Origin: Flavobacteriales bacterium
Lineage (GTDB): Bacteria > Bacteroidota > Bacteroidia > Flavobacteriales_D > Crocinitomicaceae
Assembly: GCA_947497485.1 (NCBI GenBank)
Contig: CANMHB010000011.1
Location: 62,001 to 126,000, forward strand
Direction of reading: 5' to 3'
Length of the DNA: 64,000 bases
Part shown: positions 54,614 through 63,918 of the stretch, piece after piece
How positions within the stretch are numbered: the first letter of the stretch is position 1
Layout of the letters: the number at the start of each line of letters is the position of its first letter
Translations under genes and position numbers: made by a program
Notes under the pieces: generated by a model
What the model saw: the letters and a program-made list of their open reading frames with translations, nothing else
What the model was told of the DNA's origin: nothing
Database searches by the model: none

Positions 54614-55575
54614 TTGACACGTAAACTTTTTCCTGGTATTAATACTGAACTTGGTTTTATTCCGTTAAGCTGACATAATTTTGAAACAGTAATATTGTTT
54701 CGATCAGCAATTTCTGTTAACGTATCACCTGTCTTCACTCGGTAGTATTTTGTTTGAGGTTTGATAGTAGCAGGCTTATTTTGAACGACCTTATTTTCAT
54801 TTGGGGCATTGTCATCATGAACAGAAGATGGTTTAGCTCCTACCTTAAATAGTCCTTTATGAACAAATAAATTTTCGCTTTTCAGGTATTTCTTATCGAA
54901 ATTAATCACCTCTTCTGGATTCATTGGAGAATCATAAAAGCGCACCTCAAAATGTAAATGAGCCCCGAATGAATGGCCAGTATTTCCTCCTAAACCAATA
55001 GGTTCTCCAGCAACAACATCCTGATCAGGAAAAACGAGTAATTTGCTCATATGGGCATAAAATGTTTCTAAGCCATTGTAGTGCCTAATTATTACAAGAT
55101 TTCCAAATCCTCCGTCATTAAATTTGGCATAGCGAACCTTGCCAGACCAAGCTGCAACAACTGTATCTCCTGTTTCAAGATCCAAATCAATTCCGTTGTG
55201 GTTTCTTCCACTTCTAAATCCATATCGAGAGGTTACCACCCCAGGAACAGGCATTACAAAATCCGGGTGTTCTTCATCTGTTACACACAGCCAAATGGTA
55301 TCCTTTAATTTTGAAAGATCATTTCGCGTTGAAAAACAAACATCGTTATTCCATTTATTCGTGAAATTTCCATTTTGTTCTTCTGTCATTAAACGATGTA
55401 CTCTTTTGTTTAATATTCCGTTAAATGCATTTTTATTGTAGAGTGACCACGTTTTATTCGAATATAAAATAATGGATCCGAAGTCCGTTTCTACTGTATC
55501 CAGTGATTTTTGAGCACTTAATACAGATGAAAAAAAAGTAAAAACTAAACTTATCAGGTAAAATTTGAGTCGCAA
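54610..55575 (-). CDS. M23 endopeptidase with C-terminal LysM
   Basis: 321 aa. Signal peptide MRLKFYLISLVFTFFSSVLS; the start is a TTG at 55575, forced by the signal peptide since no ATG is suitably placed. The M23 zinc site is intact: His126 and Asp130 (NHNGIDLD) and His206/His208 (HLHFE). A LysM domain fills residues about 276-320 (YRVKTGDTLTEIADRNNI). It should cut peptidoglycan cross-links while bound to glycan. A -7 box stands 18 bases upstream. Confidence 0.92.
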   Translation of the reverse strand: MRLKFYLISLVFTFFSSVLSAQKSLDTVETDFGSIILYSNKTWSLYNKNAFNGILNKRVHRLMTEEQNGNFTNKWNNDVCFSTRNDLSKLKDTIWLCVTDEEHPDFVMPVPGVVTSRYGFRSGRNHNGIDLDLETGDTVVAAWSGKVRYAKFNDGGFGNLVIIRHYNGLETFYAHMSKLLVFPDQDVVAGEPIGLGGNTGHSFGAHLHFEVRFYDSPMNPEEVINFDKKYLKSENLFVHKGLFKVGAKPSSVHDDNAPNENKVVQNKPATIKPQTKYYRVKTGDTLTEIADRNNITVSKLCQLNGIKPSSVLIPGKSLRVK

Positions 55576-55592
55576 ATCCAGAATTTAAAACC

Positions 55593-55600
55593 CAAATATA
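55593..55600 (-). promoter_or_regulatory. TAnnTTTG -7 box before the M23/LysM gene
   Basis: Minus-strand TATATTTG, perfect consensus, 17 bases before the TTG start, just after the second FKBP gene. It may provide an internal promoter for the M23-bamD-rpoZ-coaBC-porD-recN run. Confidence 0.45.
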
Positions 55601-55611
55601 GTGATAATGCA

Positions 55612-56505
55612 CTAAATAGCCCGAACTTCTGTAATTTCGATGTTGTATAAAACCTTTTCATTAGGTTTAACTAAATCAGCAAAACCGCGACTTCCATATG
55701 CTTTTTGACTATCAAGTACCACGATATATCGTTCTCCTTTTTTTGCATTTTTAAGTAATTTTCTCAAACCAGGAACAATTGCCTTGCTACCGGTAGTATA
55801 ACGTAGCGGAAAATTTGATTTGTATGAATTCATTACCGACGTGCGAGATTCAGTTGAAACAATCGCATGAAATGAAATTTCTTTTTCGTCTGCATCATTA
55901 TTTTTTTGATTTTCACCATCTTTCCATTTCCATGATACTACGCCATTTTCATTGATCCCTGGCTTTACGCGTGCCAATACTTTTACGAATAACCAATTTG
56001 AGCTATTTGGTGGAACTATTCCCTTGAGGCCTTTTTCTCCCATTGCAAGATTGGATGGAATTTCAATTTTGGCAAAATCGCCTACAGCCAGTTGTTGAAG
56101 ACCGATGTCCCATCCAGGAGTTTGCATGTTGTATCCTACCACAAAAGGAATACAAGGGTAACCTAATCGGTTGTTGCCATCTACAATCTTCCCATCGGGC
56201 AAAGCCAATCGGTATTCAATCAAAACCATTTCACCTTTCTTGATTTTAGCGCCATTCGATTTATTAAACCACTTGATAAAAACGCCATTTTCCATCATTT
56301 TTGTTTGCTCAACCTTTCCTTTCTCGAAGGTTTTTAAGTTTTGTTTCGCTTGATCAAATTCTGATAATGTATCGTTCTTGGGACTTGATATAACCGTTTT
56401 TTTTGAAACCTTCTCTTTTTTCTTATGTTTTGTAGGCTTAGAAGTATCTGAACACGCCGCCAATAAAGCGACAAGCACAAAAGGTAAAATTTTTATTATT
56501 CTCAT
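55612..56505 (-). CDS. FKBP-type peptidyl-prolyl isomerase lipoprotein, two-domain
   Basis: 297 aa. Lipobox at ALLAAC18, a charged linker, then an FKBP domain (about 75-185; ETGxxPGWDIGL-like TPGWDIGLQQLAVGDFAKIEIP, then GEKGLKGIVPPNSSNWLFVKV) and a second FKBP-like half (about 215-297; VPGLRKLLKNAKKGERYIVVLD). It should assist folding of envelope proteins. The frame overlaps the preceding FKBP gene by four bases. Confidence 0.85.
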   Translation of the reverse strand: MRIIKILPFVLVALLAACSDTSKPTKHKKKEKVSKKTVISSPKNDTLSEFDQAKQNLKTFEKGKVEQTKMMENGVFIKWFNKSNGAKIKKGEMVLIEYRLALPDGKIVDGNNRLGYPCIPFVVGYNMQTPGWDIGLQQLAVGDFAKIEIPSNLAMGEKGLKGIVPPNSSNWLFVKVLARVKPGINENGVVSWKWKDGENQKNNDADEKEISFHAIVSTESRTSVMNSYKSNFPLRYTTGSKAIVPGLRKLLKNAKKGERYIVVLDSQKAYGSRGFADLVKPNEKVLYNIEITEVRAI

Positions 56506-57026
56506 TTTATTTCTACTAATTCAAGGTCAATGTACAAAATAGATTGCGGAGGTATTGATTCCCTGTCTCCGAGCAGGCCGTGCCCTAAATAACTTGGTAA
56601 AATCAATTTAGCTCGATCACCTTTTTTCATGTTTCGAAGCGCTTCGTGAACTCCTGTTTCTTTTTCACTTTTCTCTAAAACAAAATTTTCCGTTTCATTT
56701 TTTGGGGTTTCATAGCAAATCCTGCCATCTAATAGCGAAACTTTTAATCGCGTATGAACATATTGTCCTGACTTAGCTAATGAATCTCCTGAACCTTGTT
56801 GGTAAATCATATAGCGTAAGCCTGTATTCGTTAGGTTCATTTTAAGTGACTTGTTGTGCTCCAAAAACAAACGAATTTGGATTTGTTCTCGCTCGTTCAA
56901 TTCTTGATTAAAATCAACCGAGTGATTTTTACTCCAATCAGTTTGAGATTCAGAATCCGTTTTCTTGGCGGGACGGCAAGAATTGAATAAGATTGAAATA
57001 ATTAAAATCTGAAGAAATGTTTTCAT
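56502..57026 (-). CDS. FKBP-type peptidyl-prolyl isomerase lipoprotein (GldI-like)
   Basis: 174 aa. Lipobox at LFNSC17, then one FKBP domain ending in LILPSYLGHGLLGDRESIPPQSILYIDLELVEI. It resembles the GldI-type lipoproteins that support gliding and T9SS in Flavobacterium, but the window has no gld operon, so the specific name is not assigned. It overlaps neighbours by four bases on both sides, showing a tight operon. Confidence 0.82.
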   Translation of the reverse strand: MKTFLQILIISILFNSCRPAKKTDSESQTDWSKNHSVDFNQELNEREQIQIRLFLEHNKSLKMNLTNTGLRYMIYQQGSGDSLAKSGQYVHTRLKVSLLDGRICYETPKNETENFVLEKSEKETGVHEALRNMKKGDRAKLILPSYLGHGLLGDRESIPPQSILYIDLELVEIK

Positions 57027-58015
57027 TTAAATAGTTCTCCTACTAACGTATGAAAACGACTCATGGTTACACTTAAATTTGAAGAACTATAACCACCTGC
57101 AGCATATTTATGTCCACCACCGGAAAAATATTTAGCAGCGAATTCATTCACAAAATAACTTCCTTTTGATCGAAATGATAATTTAACACCATCAGGTTCT
57201 TCTTTGAAGAAAACGGCCACAGAAATTCCTTCAATGGACAAAATCACGTTAACTAATCCTTCCGTATCACCTTTTTTGTAATGAAAGCGATCTTGCTCTT
57301 CCACCGAAAGTGAAATAACTCCCAAAGGATAACTCGGATGAAGTTCTAGTTTTTCAGCAATTGCATAACCTCTTAACTGAAGTCTATCTACTGTGTTCGC
57401 ATCATAAATTGCTTCGTGAATTTCATGGTGCTTAACCCCAATTTCGATTAAATGAGCTAAAATTAAATGGGTTTGTTTGTCTACCGATGGATAACGAAAT
57501 GATCCGGTATCTGTCATAATTCCCAAATAAATTGCATTTCCGATAGCCACATTGAGATACTCAAGCATTTCCATTTCACCGATGCATTGATAAATTAATT
57601 GAGCAGTTGAACAAACTTCCGTGCGTGAAATCGTAATATCACAAAACGGTTCTGGATTTGGATGATGATCAATCATGACTTTCGCAGCAGAAAACGATCT
57701 GATAAAAGGTTCCATTTTGGATCCAACTCGATCTGCCGAATTATAGTCTAGACAAAATAATAAATTTGAGTTTAATGTAAATTCCTGAATCTTTGAATCA
57801 TCAGAATCGAAGACCACATAATCAACTTCAGTTAAAAACGGTTTCAGAAAACTGGCTGGCTCATCTGGTAAAATAAGCAGTGGTTTTTTACCAATATTTT
57901 TAAGAAAATGATATAATCCAACAGAGCTTCCGATTGCATCGCCATCAGGACCTTTATGCGTTGATATTATTGGATTTTGACAATCAAGAATCGCCTGCTT
58001 TAAAGATTGAATCAT
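57023..58015 (-). CDS. DHH-family phosphoesterase (NrnA-like)
   Basis: 330 aa. DHH domain with STHKGPDGDAIGSS (His20, Asp24, Asp26), the DYN segment near residue 90, and MIDHHPNPEP near 115-124; a DHHA1 domain ends with SGGGHKYAAGGYS. NrnA-type enzymes degrade nanoRNA and 3'-phosphoadenosine-5'-phosphate. Cytoplasmic. It is separated by 13 bp from the thioredoxin-like gene upstream. Confidence 0.9.
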   Translation of the reverse strand: MIQSLKQAILDCQNPIISTHKGPDGDAIGSSVGLYHFLKNIGKKPLLILPDEPASFLKPFLTEVDYVVFDSDDSKIQEFTLNSNLLFCLDYNSADRVGSKMEPFIRSFSAAKVMIDHHPNPEPFCDITISRTEVCSTAQLIYQCIGEMEMLEYLNVAIGNAIYLGIMTDTGSFRYPSVDKQTHLILAHLIEIGVKHHEIHEAIYDANTVDRLQLRGYAIAEKLELHPSYPLGVISLSVEEQDRFHYKKGDTEGLVNVILSIEGISVAVFFKEEPDGVKLSFRSKGSYFVNEFAAKYFSGGGHKYAAGGYSSSNLSVTMSRFHTLVGELFK

Positions 58016-58028
58016 GAAGTAAAGTTAC

Positions 58029-59591
58029 TTATTCTTTCTTTTGCATGTGTTCATCCTCTTCTGGATCTGGCGGAAATAGTTTTGGTAAATCTGCCTTACC
58101 TTGAAGACGATCTATTAAATCTTCCAATTGAGAAATTGAAATTCTTTTCGCAATAATTTTCTTATCCTTATCGAGCACATAAACTTGCGGAGTTGAGAAA
58201 ATATCATAGGTAGTTTGATAATTCAAAGATTCAAGGGTTGTCGGTTTCCCTTTCTCTCCCGGATACATTGGCACATATTTTTCAGCCTCCTTTTTAGCGG
58301 CTTCGTACAATTTATCAGTAACAGCTACATTAATAAACTGCATATTATTTTCTCGAATAAATTTTTTCCAATTTTCGAAATCTTTACCAATGGCTTTTCC
58401 AACAGAGAATATTTCGACGTTTCGATCTTTAAATTTCTTCTCGTATAAAGTTTGCAACTTCGGAGTTGTTTTCTTACAATGACCACATTCCGGATCCCAG
58501 AAGTATAAAACTGTATATTCCGATTTAAGAGAATAAAAATCTTGCCACTTGGTATCAGATGTGTCCTTTAAAATCAGATTTGGAGGACGAACACCCATTA
58601 CAAGATTTAATTTGTTTTTTAGATTTTCACATAACTCTTCGAACTTATCTTCTTTCACCCAGAATGCCGGTGATTTTCCTTCTGCGTTTTTGGTGCAATA
58701 GTAACGATCGAGCATATTCAAATAAACCTTGTCCATTCCCATAATTTCACTTTTACCATACGTTGAGGTTATCCAACCGACTACATATTCAAACATACTC
58801 GACTTCGGATTCAAACGATCACAGAAATCAAAGGCATAATAAGAAACGGTATCCCAATGCTGAAGCATCATGTTTTTACCGAAATAGAATTCAAGCTTAT
58901 TATGAAAAACTGGATTGTTAACCAAAGCGTCATCAGAAAAATCAACGTTGTCCCAATAATGTGAACGGTAGTATTTAAACTTGAAATCTTTGTCAATGAT
59001 GCTATCGTTTTTATCTTTCGGGGGCTCAGGAATTTCAATCTCCATCGACATTTTAACGATTTTAGAAACGAGTTTGCCTTTGTTTTGTTCAACAAGGTTT
59101 TTCTGATATGCTTCAACTTCTTTGTTTATGGCATCAATTTTATCCGAAAGCGTTTTAAATTCAGGATCTTCTTTCTTCAATTTATTTCGTTGTTCTCCTA
59201 GCTTATTCGCTTCTGTTTTACGGTTTGAAATAAAGTTCACATAGGGAACGAAAACTTTATTTTCTTCCGATTTTTTCACTTTCATATTTACCATGAAATC
59301 AGGACCCGTCGTTTCAAGTTGTACATCTTCATTGTTATAGATAAATTCAAAATAACGTTGTCCCGGAAGGAAAAGCCCAACAATACCTGGCTTTTGTTTT
59401 TTACCATCAAAAATTACTTCACCGTTTTTCATTTCAGCTGTGTCAGCGTAATATAATTTTTGACCGTAATATTTAATCAAATTGACAACGGTGTCTTTTT
59501 GACCATTGACTTTAATTCGAATTTTTTGAGCTGATAAGTTCAACCCAGTTAAAAACATTAAAACAAAAAATAATTTATTCATTGGTTTCAT
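58029..59591 (-). CDS. Exported thioredoxin-like protein with DUF4369/DUF5106-type N-terminus
   Basis: 520 aa. Signal peptide to about LNLSAQ22. Residues 23-100 look like the DUF4369-type beta domain of Bacteroidota thioredoxins (RIRIKVNGQKDTVVNLIKYYGQKL), a charged helical middle follows (110-340), and the thioredoxin fold (about 335-505) carries CGHC with Cys369 and Cys372. A periplasmic disulfide reductase or resistance role is likely. The C-terminus is acidic and proline-rich. A second ATG is available three codons in. Confidence 0.82.
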   Translation of the reverse strand: MKPMNKLFFVLMFLTGLNLSAQKIRIKVNGQKDTVVNLIKYYGQKLYYADTAEMKNGEVIFDGKKQKPGIVGLFLPGQRYFEFIYNNEDVQLETTGPDFMVNMKVKKSEENKVFVPYVNFISNRKTEANKLGEQRNKLKKEDPEFKTLSDKIDAINKEVEAYQKNLVEQNKGKLVSKIVKMSMEIEIPEPPKDKNDSIIDKDFKFKYYRSHYWDNVDFSDDALVNNPVFHNKLEFYFGKNMMLQHWDTVSYYAFDFCDRLNPKSSMFEYVVGWITSTYGKSEIMGMDKVYLNMLDRYYCTKNAEGKSPAFWVKEDKFEELCENLKNKLNLVMGVRPPNLILKDTSDTKWQDFYSLKSEYTVLYFWDPECGHCKKTTPKLQTLYEKKFKDRNVEIFSVGKAIGKDFENWKKFIRENNMQFINVAVTDKLYEAAKKEAEKYVPMYPGEKGKPTTLESLNYQTTYDIFSTPQVYVLDKDKKIIAKRISISQLEDLIDRLQGKADLPKLFPPDPEEDEHMQKKE

Positions 59592-59671
59592 TTTTTTTAA
59601 TTTGACTGTTAATTTAAATGGAAGTTGCTTTTGAAAATTCTGTAAGATGCAATTTTAACAAAACTTTAACC

Positions 59672-60853
59672 TTATTTATTAAATAAACTAAAAACTTCTT
59701 TCTTGGCAGTTCGAAAACTCGAGAGCGCAAAAATAATGAAAGTAAGAAGAATCGCTGCAAAAGCATAAATGGATATTGACTTGCTTAAATAGATTCCACC
59801 CGTTTGAAACATTTCATCTACGAAATACTTAAGTAGTCCAAAAACCGTAAAGCCAATGACAAGAACTGCCCCAAAAACACGAATAAAATAAAAGAAAAAG
59901 GTTCTTGAAATCTTATCTGGATGCATTCCAATTCTTAGCAAAGTTCTGACTTCATATTTGTTATGCGAAAGAAGTAATTGCATGTATTGAATTAAAACTA
60001 GTCCAGAGGCCACGACGGTTACAATGGAAATTACCAAAATCACACCGAAAAGCGTTCCGACAATACTCTTCAATCTGCTGACGATAACTTGTGCGTTTTT
60101 TGATTCTAGCCCATGGTCGTTCATGTATTTTTCTAATTTTCCGAATTGACCTTCTTTACCCGCAACCATAATTTGGGTAATCTTACCTGGATTGCCATTC
60201 GCATATTTTCGAGTTGCATAATCCATGAAATTTTCTGGAACTAATATGGATGAAATCTCATTCGTGAAACCAATTATTCGGGTATCTACCCATTCTTCTT
60301 TCAATCCATCTGAAATTCTCAAACGGAACTTCAATTTCATTGCAAGTTCATCCGAAACTTGAGGAATTCCACTCGCATTCATAAATGTGTTCAACATTAC
60401 TAGGAAATCGCGTGGCATTATCATCGGCACAAATTTCTCTCCTTCTTTCCAATGCCAGTTATTTGATTTCACATCCAAAAATTCTTTACTGACGGCTTGT
60501 ATAAAAACATCCGATTTAAAAGTTGGAACATATGGATCATTCGTTTCAAACCAAACGCGAAAATTATTACTGACAACCGGCTTCACATCAGATATAAATG
60601 GTTCAAGTTTCATTTTACTAATTTCGTTTGGTGAAAAATCAGTTTTGGTTAGGTTAAATGAACTTGCGGACGTTACCTTTTTTTGAATAATAAGTGTGTT
60701 TTTTCCTAGTATTTCGCTTTCTTTTCCGTAGTCATTAATCTTACTCAAATAATGAATAGAAGTAATTAAAAAAGATACTCCAAGCAGTGAACCGATAAAA
60801 GCGATAACTAACTGCCGTTTTTCCTGATGATTGAATAACAAGGTTTTTATCAT
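59672..60853 (-). CDS. FtsX/MacB-type ABC transporter permease
   Basis: 393 aa. One N-terminal membrane helix (about 17-38), a large periplasmic domain (about 39-260), then three helices (about 266-288, 325-345, 358-380) as in the FtsX/MacB/LolC topology. Such permeases transmit ATPase movement to the periplasm rather than conduct small solutes. The partner ATPase gene is immediately upstream, 2 bp apart. Substrate unknown. Confidence 0.82.
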   Translation of the reverse strand: MIKTLLFNHQEKRQLVIAFIGSLLGVSFLITSIHYLSKINDYGKESEILGKNTLIIQKKVTSASSFNLTKTDFSPNEISKMKLEPFISDVKPVVSNNFRVWFETNDPYVPTFKSDVFIQAVSKEFLDVKSNNWHWKEGEKFVPMIMPRDFLVMLNTFMNASGIPQVSDELAMKLKFRLRISDGLKEEWVDTRIIGFTNEISSILVPENFMDYATRKYANGNPGKITQIMVAGKEGQFGKLEKYMNDHGLESKNAQVIVSRLKSIVGTLFGVILVISIVTVVASGLVLIQYMQLLLSHNKYEVRTLLRIGMHPDKISRTFFFYFIRVFGAVLVIGFTVFGLLKYFVDEMFQTGGIYLSKSISIYAFAAILLTFIIFALSSFRTAKKEVFSLFNK

Positions 60854-60855
60854 AG

Positions 60856-61497
60856 TTACAATTTTACTTCGTAATCAAAAACAAGATCTTTTCGGGCGTC
60901 GAGCGTAGTCAAAATAAACCCCGCTTTCAACTCATCACATCGGTCATTAATTAATTTTATACAAAGTTCAGTGTTCGTCTGATCCAAATGAGAAAAAGGT
61001 TCATCCATTACCAAAACCTCAAACGGTTGCATTAAAGATCTAATTATTGCTACTCGCTGTTGTTGTCCCATCGAAAGAAGTCCACATCGTTGATTCCATT
61101 TATCAGCCAATCCCAGATAATCAAGATTATCTAAAGCGCTATTAGAATTAAATGAACCAGTTAATTCAGCTTTAATCTTGAAGTTTTCTTCAACTGTCAA
61201 GTGCGGAAACAATTGTAAATCTTGATAAACCGAAGCTATTTTTGATTGGCGCAAACGTACCCAATCATCTGTATTTAAACTCTTCGAATTCTTACCATCT
61301 ATGATAATTTCACCTGAAAAATCTGATCTCAATCCCATTAGTGTATGTACAAAGGTTGTTTTTCCTTTTCCACTTGCTGCATTTAACAAGATTTTCTTAC
61401 CAGATTCAAAAATTACATTTGATCCCCATAAGCTTTGTTCGTTGTGCAGAATTTCAGCTAATGGTTTAGGAATAACTTTACAAAATTCGATTTTCAT
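60856..61497 (-). CDS. ABC transporter ATP-binding protein with altered Walker A and H-loop
   Basis: 213 aa, LolD/MacB-like. The signature LSMGQ (141-145), Walker B VLVMDE (161-166) and SHLD D-loop (169-172) are normal, and a Q-loop is present (VYQDLQLFPHL). Two oddities: Walker A reads AASGKGKT (40-47), with Ala for the first Gly, and the H-loop position is Leu199 (ILTTLDARKD) where nearly all ABC ATPases have His. The codon there is CTC; a CAC would give His. The pair with the FtsX-type permease is clear, but activity may be weak or the mechanism unusual. Confidence 0.85.
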   Translation of the reverse strand: MKIEFCKVIPKPLAEILHNEQSLWGSNVIFESGKKILLNAASGKGKTTFVHTLMGLRSDFSGEIIIDGKNSKSLNTDDWVRLRQSKIASVYQDLQLFPHLTVEENFKIKAELTGSFNSNSALDNLDYLGLADKWNQRCGLLSMGQQQRVAIIRSLMQPFEVLVMDEPFSHLDQTNTELCIKLINDRCDELKAGFILTTLDARKDLVFDYEVKL

Positions 61498-61548
61498 AGT
61501 GGATTTACATCAAGTTTAAAACCGATTTTCAATAATCGTTCCATAATT

Positions 61549-62451
61549 TTAATTCATTTCGATTATATCTCTCGCTTGTTCAAAAATACTTTTTGAGGAA
61601 TGAGGATATAGAAAATGTAAATCATTGTATCTTCGGAGCCAAGTCAACTGTCTTTTCGCATAATTGCGCGTGTGTTGCTTGATCAATTCGATTGATTGGT
61701 CTTTAGACATACAGCCATCGAAATACTCAAAGATTTCCTTATATCCAACCGTGTTCAATGAATTCAATAAACGATATTCAAATAAAGATTCAACTTCTTG
61801 AAATAATCCTTGCTCAACCATTTCATCGACGCGCAAATTAATTCGATTGTAAAGTTCATCACGCGGCCAATCGATTGCTAAACGCGTAACTTTGAAGTCT
61901 CGAGATTTATTTTTGTTCATCTGAAAATCAGTCATTTTTTTTCCAGAGACCCGAATAGCTTCTAAAGCACGAATTACTCTAACTGGATTTTCTCTATCAA
62001 CTTTTTGAAAATATTCTGAATCTTTTTCTTGTAACTCTTGGAGTAAAGAGGCAAGTCCATTCGCATTGAATTCCTTTGTTAATTCATCTCTTATAACACG
62101 ATCAACAGGAATCTCATCTAAACCATCGACTAAAGCATCAACGAACATTCCGGATCCACCAACAACAATGGCAAATCCGTTTTCAATAAGTAATTTCTGT
62201 AAGACTGGTTTGGCTATTTGCAAAAATCGAGCTGCAGAAATTTCCTCCGATACGGAAGCACAATTTATAAAATGATGTTTAACTGCTTTCAGCTCCAAAT
62301 CATTTGGCTTCGCTGTTCCTATTGTCATTTCTTGATAAAATTGACGAGAATCAGCAGATATAATTTCCGTATTGAAATTTTTTGCAAGCTCTATAGCCAG
62401 CCATGTTTTGCCCGATGCGGTTGGACCTTGAACAACAATAACTTGTTTCAC
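61549..62451 (-). CDS. miaA: tRNA dimethylallyltransferase MiaA
   Basis: 300 aa. Transfers a dimethylallyl group to A37 of tRNAs reading U-starting codons. P-loop GPTASGKT at 9-16, then EIISADSRQFYQEMTIGTAKP, and VVGGSGMFVDALVDGL, all MiaA marks; the C-terminal RQLTWLRR contacts tRNA. Both MtaB (20.7 kb) and MiaA act on position 37, but on different tRNAs. The gene follows the MltF-like gene by 8 bp. Confidence 0.94.
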   Translation of the reverse strand: MKQVIVVQGPTASGKTWLAIELAKNFNTEIISADSRQFYQEMTIGTAKPNDLELKAVKHHFINCASVSEEISAARFLQIAKPVLQKLLIENGFAIVVGGSGMFVDALVDGLDEIPVDRVIRDELTKEFNANGLASLLQELQEKDSEYFQKVDRENPVRVIRALEAIRVSGKKMTDFQMNKNKSRDFKVTRLAIDWPRDELYNRINLRVDEMVEQGLFQEVESLFEYRLLNSLNTVGYKEIFEYFDGCMSKDQSIELIKQHTRNYAKRQLTWLRRYNDLHFLYPHSSKSIFEQARDIIEMN

Positions 62452-62459
62452 ATTTCCTA

Positions 62460-63809
62460 CTAATTACCTTTCCACTCCTGATACTTGGCAAAAACTGAAC
62501 TTGCGTATGAATAAGCATGTCCACGATAAGCACCGCATTTCACACTAGCTAAACGATAATATTCAGGTTCTCTAAGTTTTTGAACCATTACAGCCACATT
62601 TCCATCCCAAACTTTCGGATTCAAACCATATTCAGTTGCTAATCGCTGTGCGTCATCAATATGTCCTTTCCCTGCATTATATGATGCCAAGGTAAATTTC
62701 ATGCGCTGGTCTGGATCTGGAATTGAAGACCATAACTTATAAAGTTTATCAATTAGTTTCATACCACCCGCAATTTGAACTTCTGGAGAAGAACCGGGGA
62801 AAACGTTATATTTAGGTCCTGTGTTAGGCATAAATTGCATTAAACCGTAAGCTCCTCCGAAACCTCGTGCATTTGGATTAAAACGTGATTCTTTGAAAGC
62901 AACAGCTGCCAAAAATCGCCAGTCCCAACCATAATTCTTCGCAACTTTTTTAAATATTTCATCAAAAGGTGAAATTGCACCTTTTTTTGTTAAAAAAACC
63001 TCCGATGGAGTTTCCTCTAAATAGTCAAAGTAACGCTTTTTCAAATCTTTATAATGATCTGATTCACGATATTTCAATAAGAATTGATCCAATATCTTTT
63101 TTAATTGCTTGCTTTCTTTTCTTAGTCCAAATGCGATCTTTTGTTTAAAAGACATAGGTGTTTTAATATTTAAGTTTGGATGAAGTTCTTTACTAATCCG
63201 AGCTAAATTTTCATGAGCTATTGTGAATTCAATTTTATTGTTTGCAACCAATTCAATTAAATCCTCCGTGATCGGATCACTTTTCAAAGATTTAACTTTA
63301 ATTCTTTCACCTATTTCATCTTGTAAACAATGAAGTCTTCGCTCAAAAGCAGAGTTTTTTCGAATGTAAACAATTTTCTGACTTAATTCCAAGGGTTCCT
63401 TTATAACCTCATCACCATTGCGTTGAATAAGCACTTGATGCGTAAAATAATAAGGTTCTGAGAAACTTATTTCATTCTTTTTTGTCAATGAAACAGCAAT
63501 GTTTGCTGCAATCAAATCACCATCTCCATCTAATAAGTATTTTTTGAAATCGCCCGAGTTAGAAACAACTTTGATTTGTAAAGGAATTCCAATGTATCTT
63601 GAAAAACTATCTAGAATTTCATATTCGAAACCCATTTTTTTACCGCGATATTCAAAATATGACAACGTACTATTTTCAACGAGTATAGTCAATTGTCCTT
63701 TCTTTCGTATTTCCTTTAAATCAATATCTATTCCATCATTTTTTTGATTATCCTTACAAGAAAACAATATCAACAATAGAAAACAAAAATGTATGTATTT
63801 TTTTAACAT
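62460..63809 (-). CDS. MltF-like lytic transglycosylase lipoprotein
   Basis: 449 aa. Lipobox at ILFSC18. Residues about 35-265 are a bacterial extracellular solute-binding family 3 domain (GQLTILVENSTLSYFEYRGKKMGFEYEI), and residues about 285-440 an SLT lytic transglycosylase with catalytic Glu in FKESRFNP, then AYGLMQFMPNT and TLASYNAGKGH. As in MltF the binding domain regulates the enzyme. It cleaves glycan strands in the periplasm. Confidence 0.92.
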   Translation of the reverse strand: MLKKYIHFCFLLLILFSCKDNQKNDGIDIDLKEIRKKGQLTILVENSTLSYFEYRGKKMGFEYEILDSFSRYIGIPLQIKVVSNSGDFKKYLLDGDGDLIAANIAVSLTKKNEISFSEPYYFTHQVLIQRNGDEVIKEPLELSQKIVYIRKNSAFERRLHCLQDEIGERIKVKSLKSDPITEDLIELVANNKIEFTIAHENLARISKELHPNLNIKTPMSFKQKIAFGLRKESKQLKKILDQFLLKYRESDHYKDLKKRYFDYLEETPSEVFLTKKGAISPFDEIFKKVAKNYGWDWRFLAAVAFKESRFNPNARGFGGAYGLMQFMPNTGPKYNVFPGSSPEVQIAGGMKLIDKLYKLWSSIPDPDQRMKFTLASYNAGKGHIDDAQRLATEYGLNPKVWDGNVAVMVQKLREPEYYRLASVKCGAYRGHAYSYASSVFAKYQEWKGN

Positions 63810-63867
63810 GCTTACATTTAATTATTTATCCAACGATAAAAATCAAATTAGGTTGCAAAATCATTTT

Positions 63868-63899
63868 TTTGGATATTTCAATATTTAAATGCATATTTG
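63868..63899 (+). promoter_or_regulatory. Promoter of the DUF3276/PUR gene
   Basis: TTTG (63868-63871), a 20-base spacer, then CATATTTG (63892-63899), one mismatch from the -7 consensus, 19 bases before the ATG at 63919. Confidence 0.5.
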
Positions 63900-63918
63900 G
63901 AGAAGAAATGAACGTATT

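Noticed and set aside
55612..57026. The two neighbouring FKBP genes as one gene broken by a frameshift
   Set aside because: Each has its own lipoprotein signal and complete domain; the 4-bp overlap is normal operon spacing.
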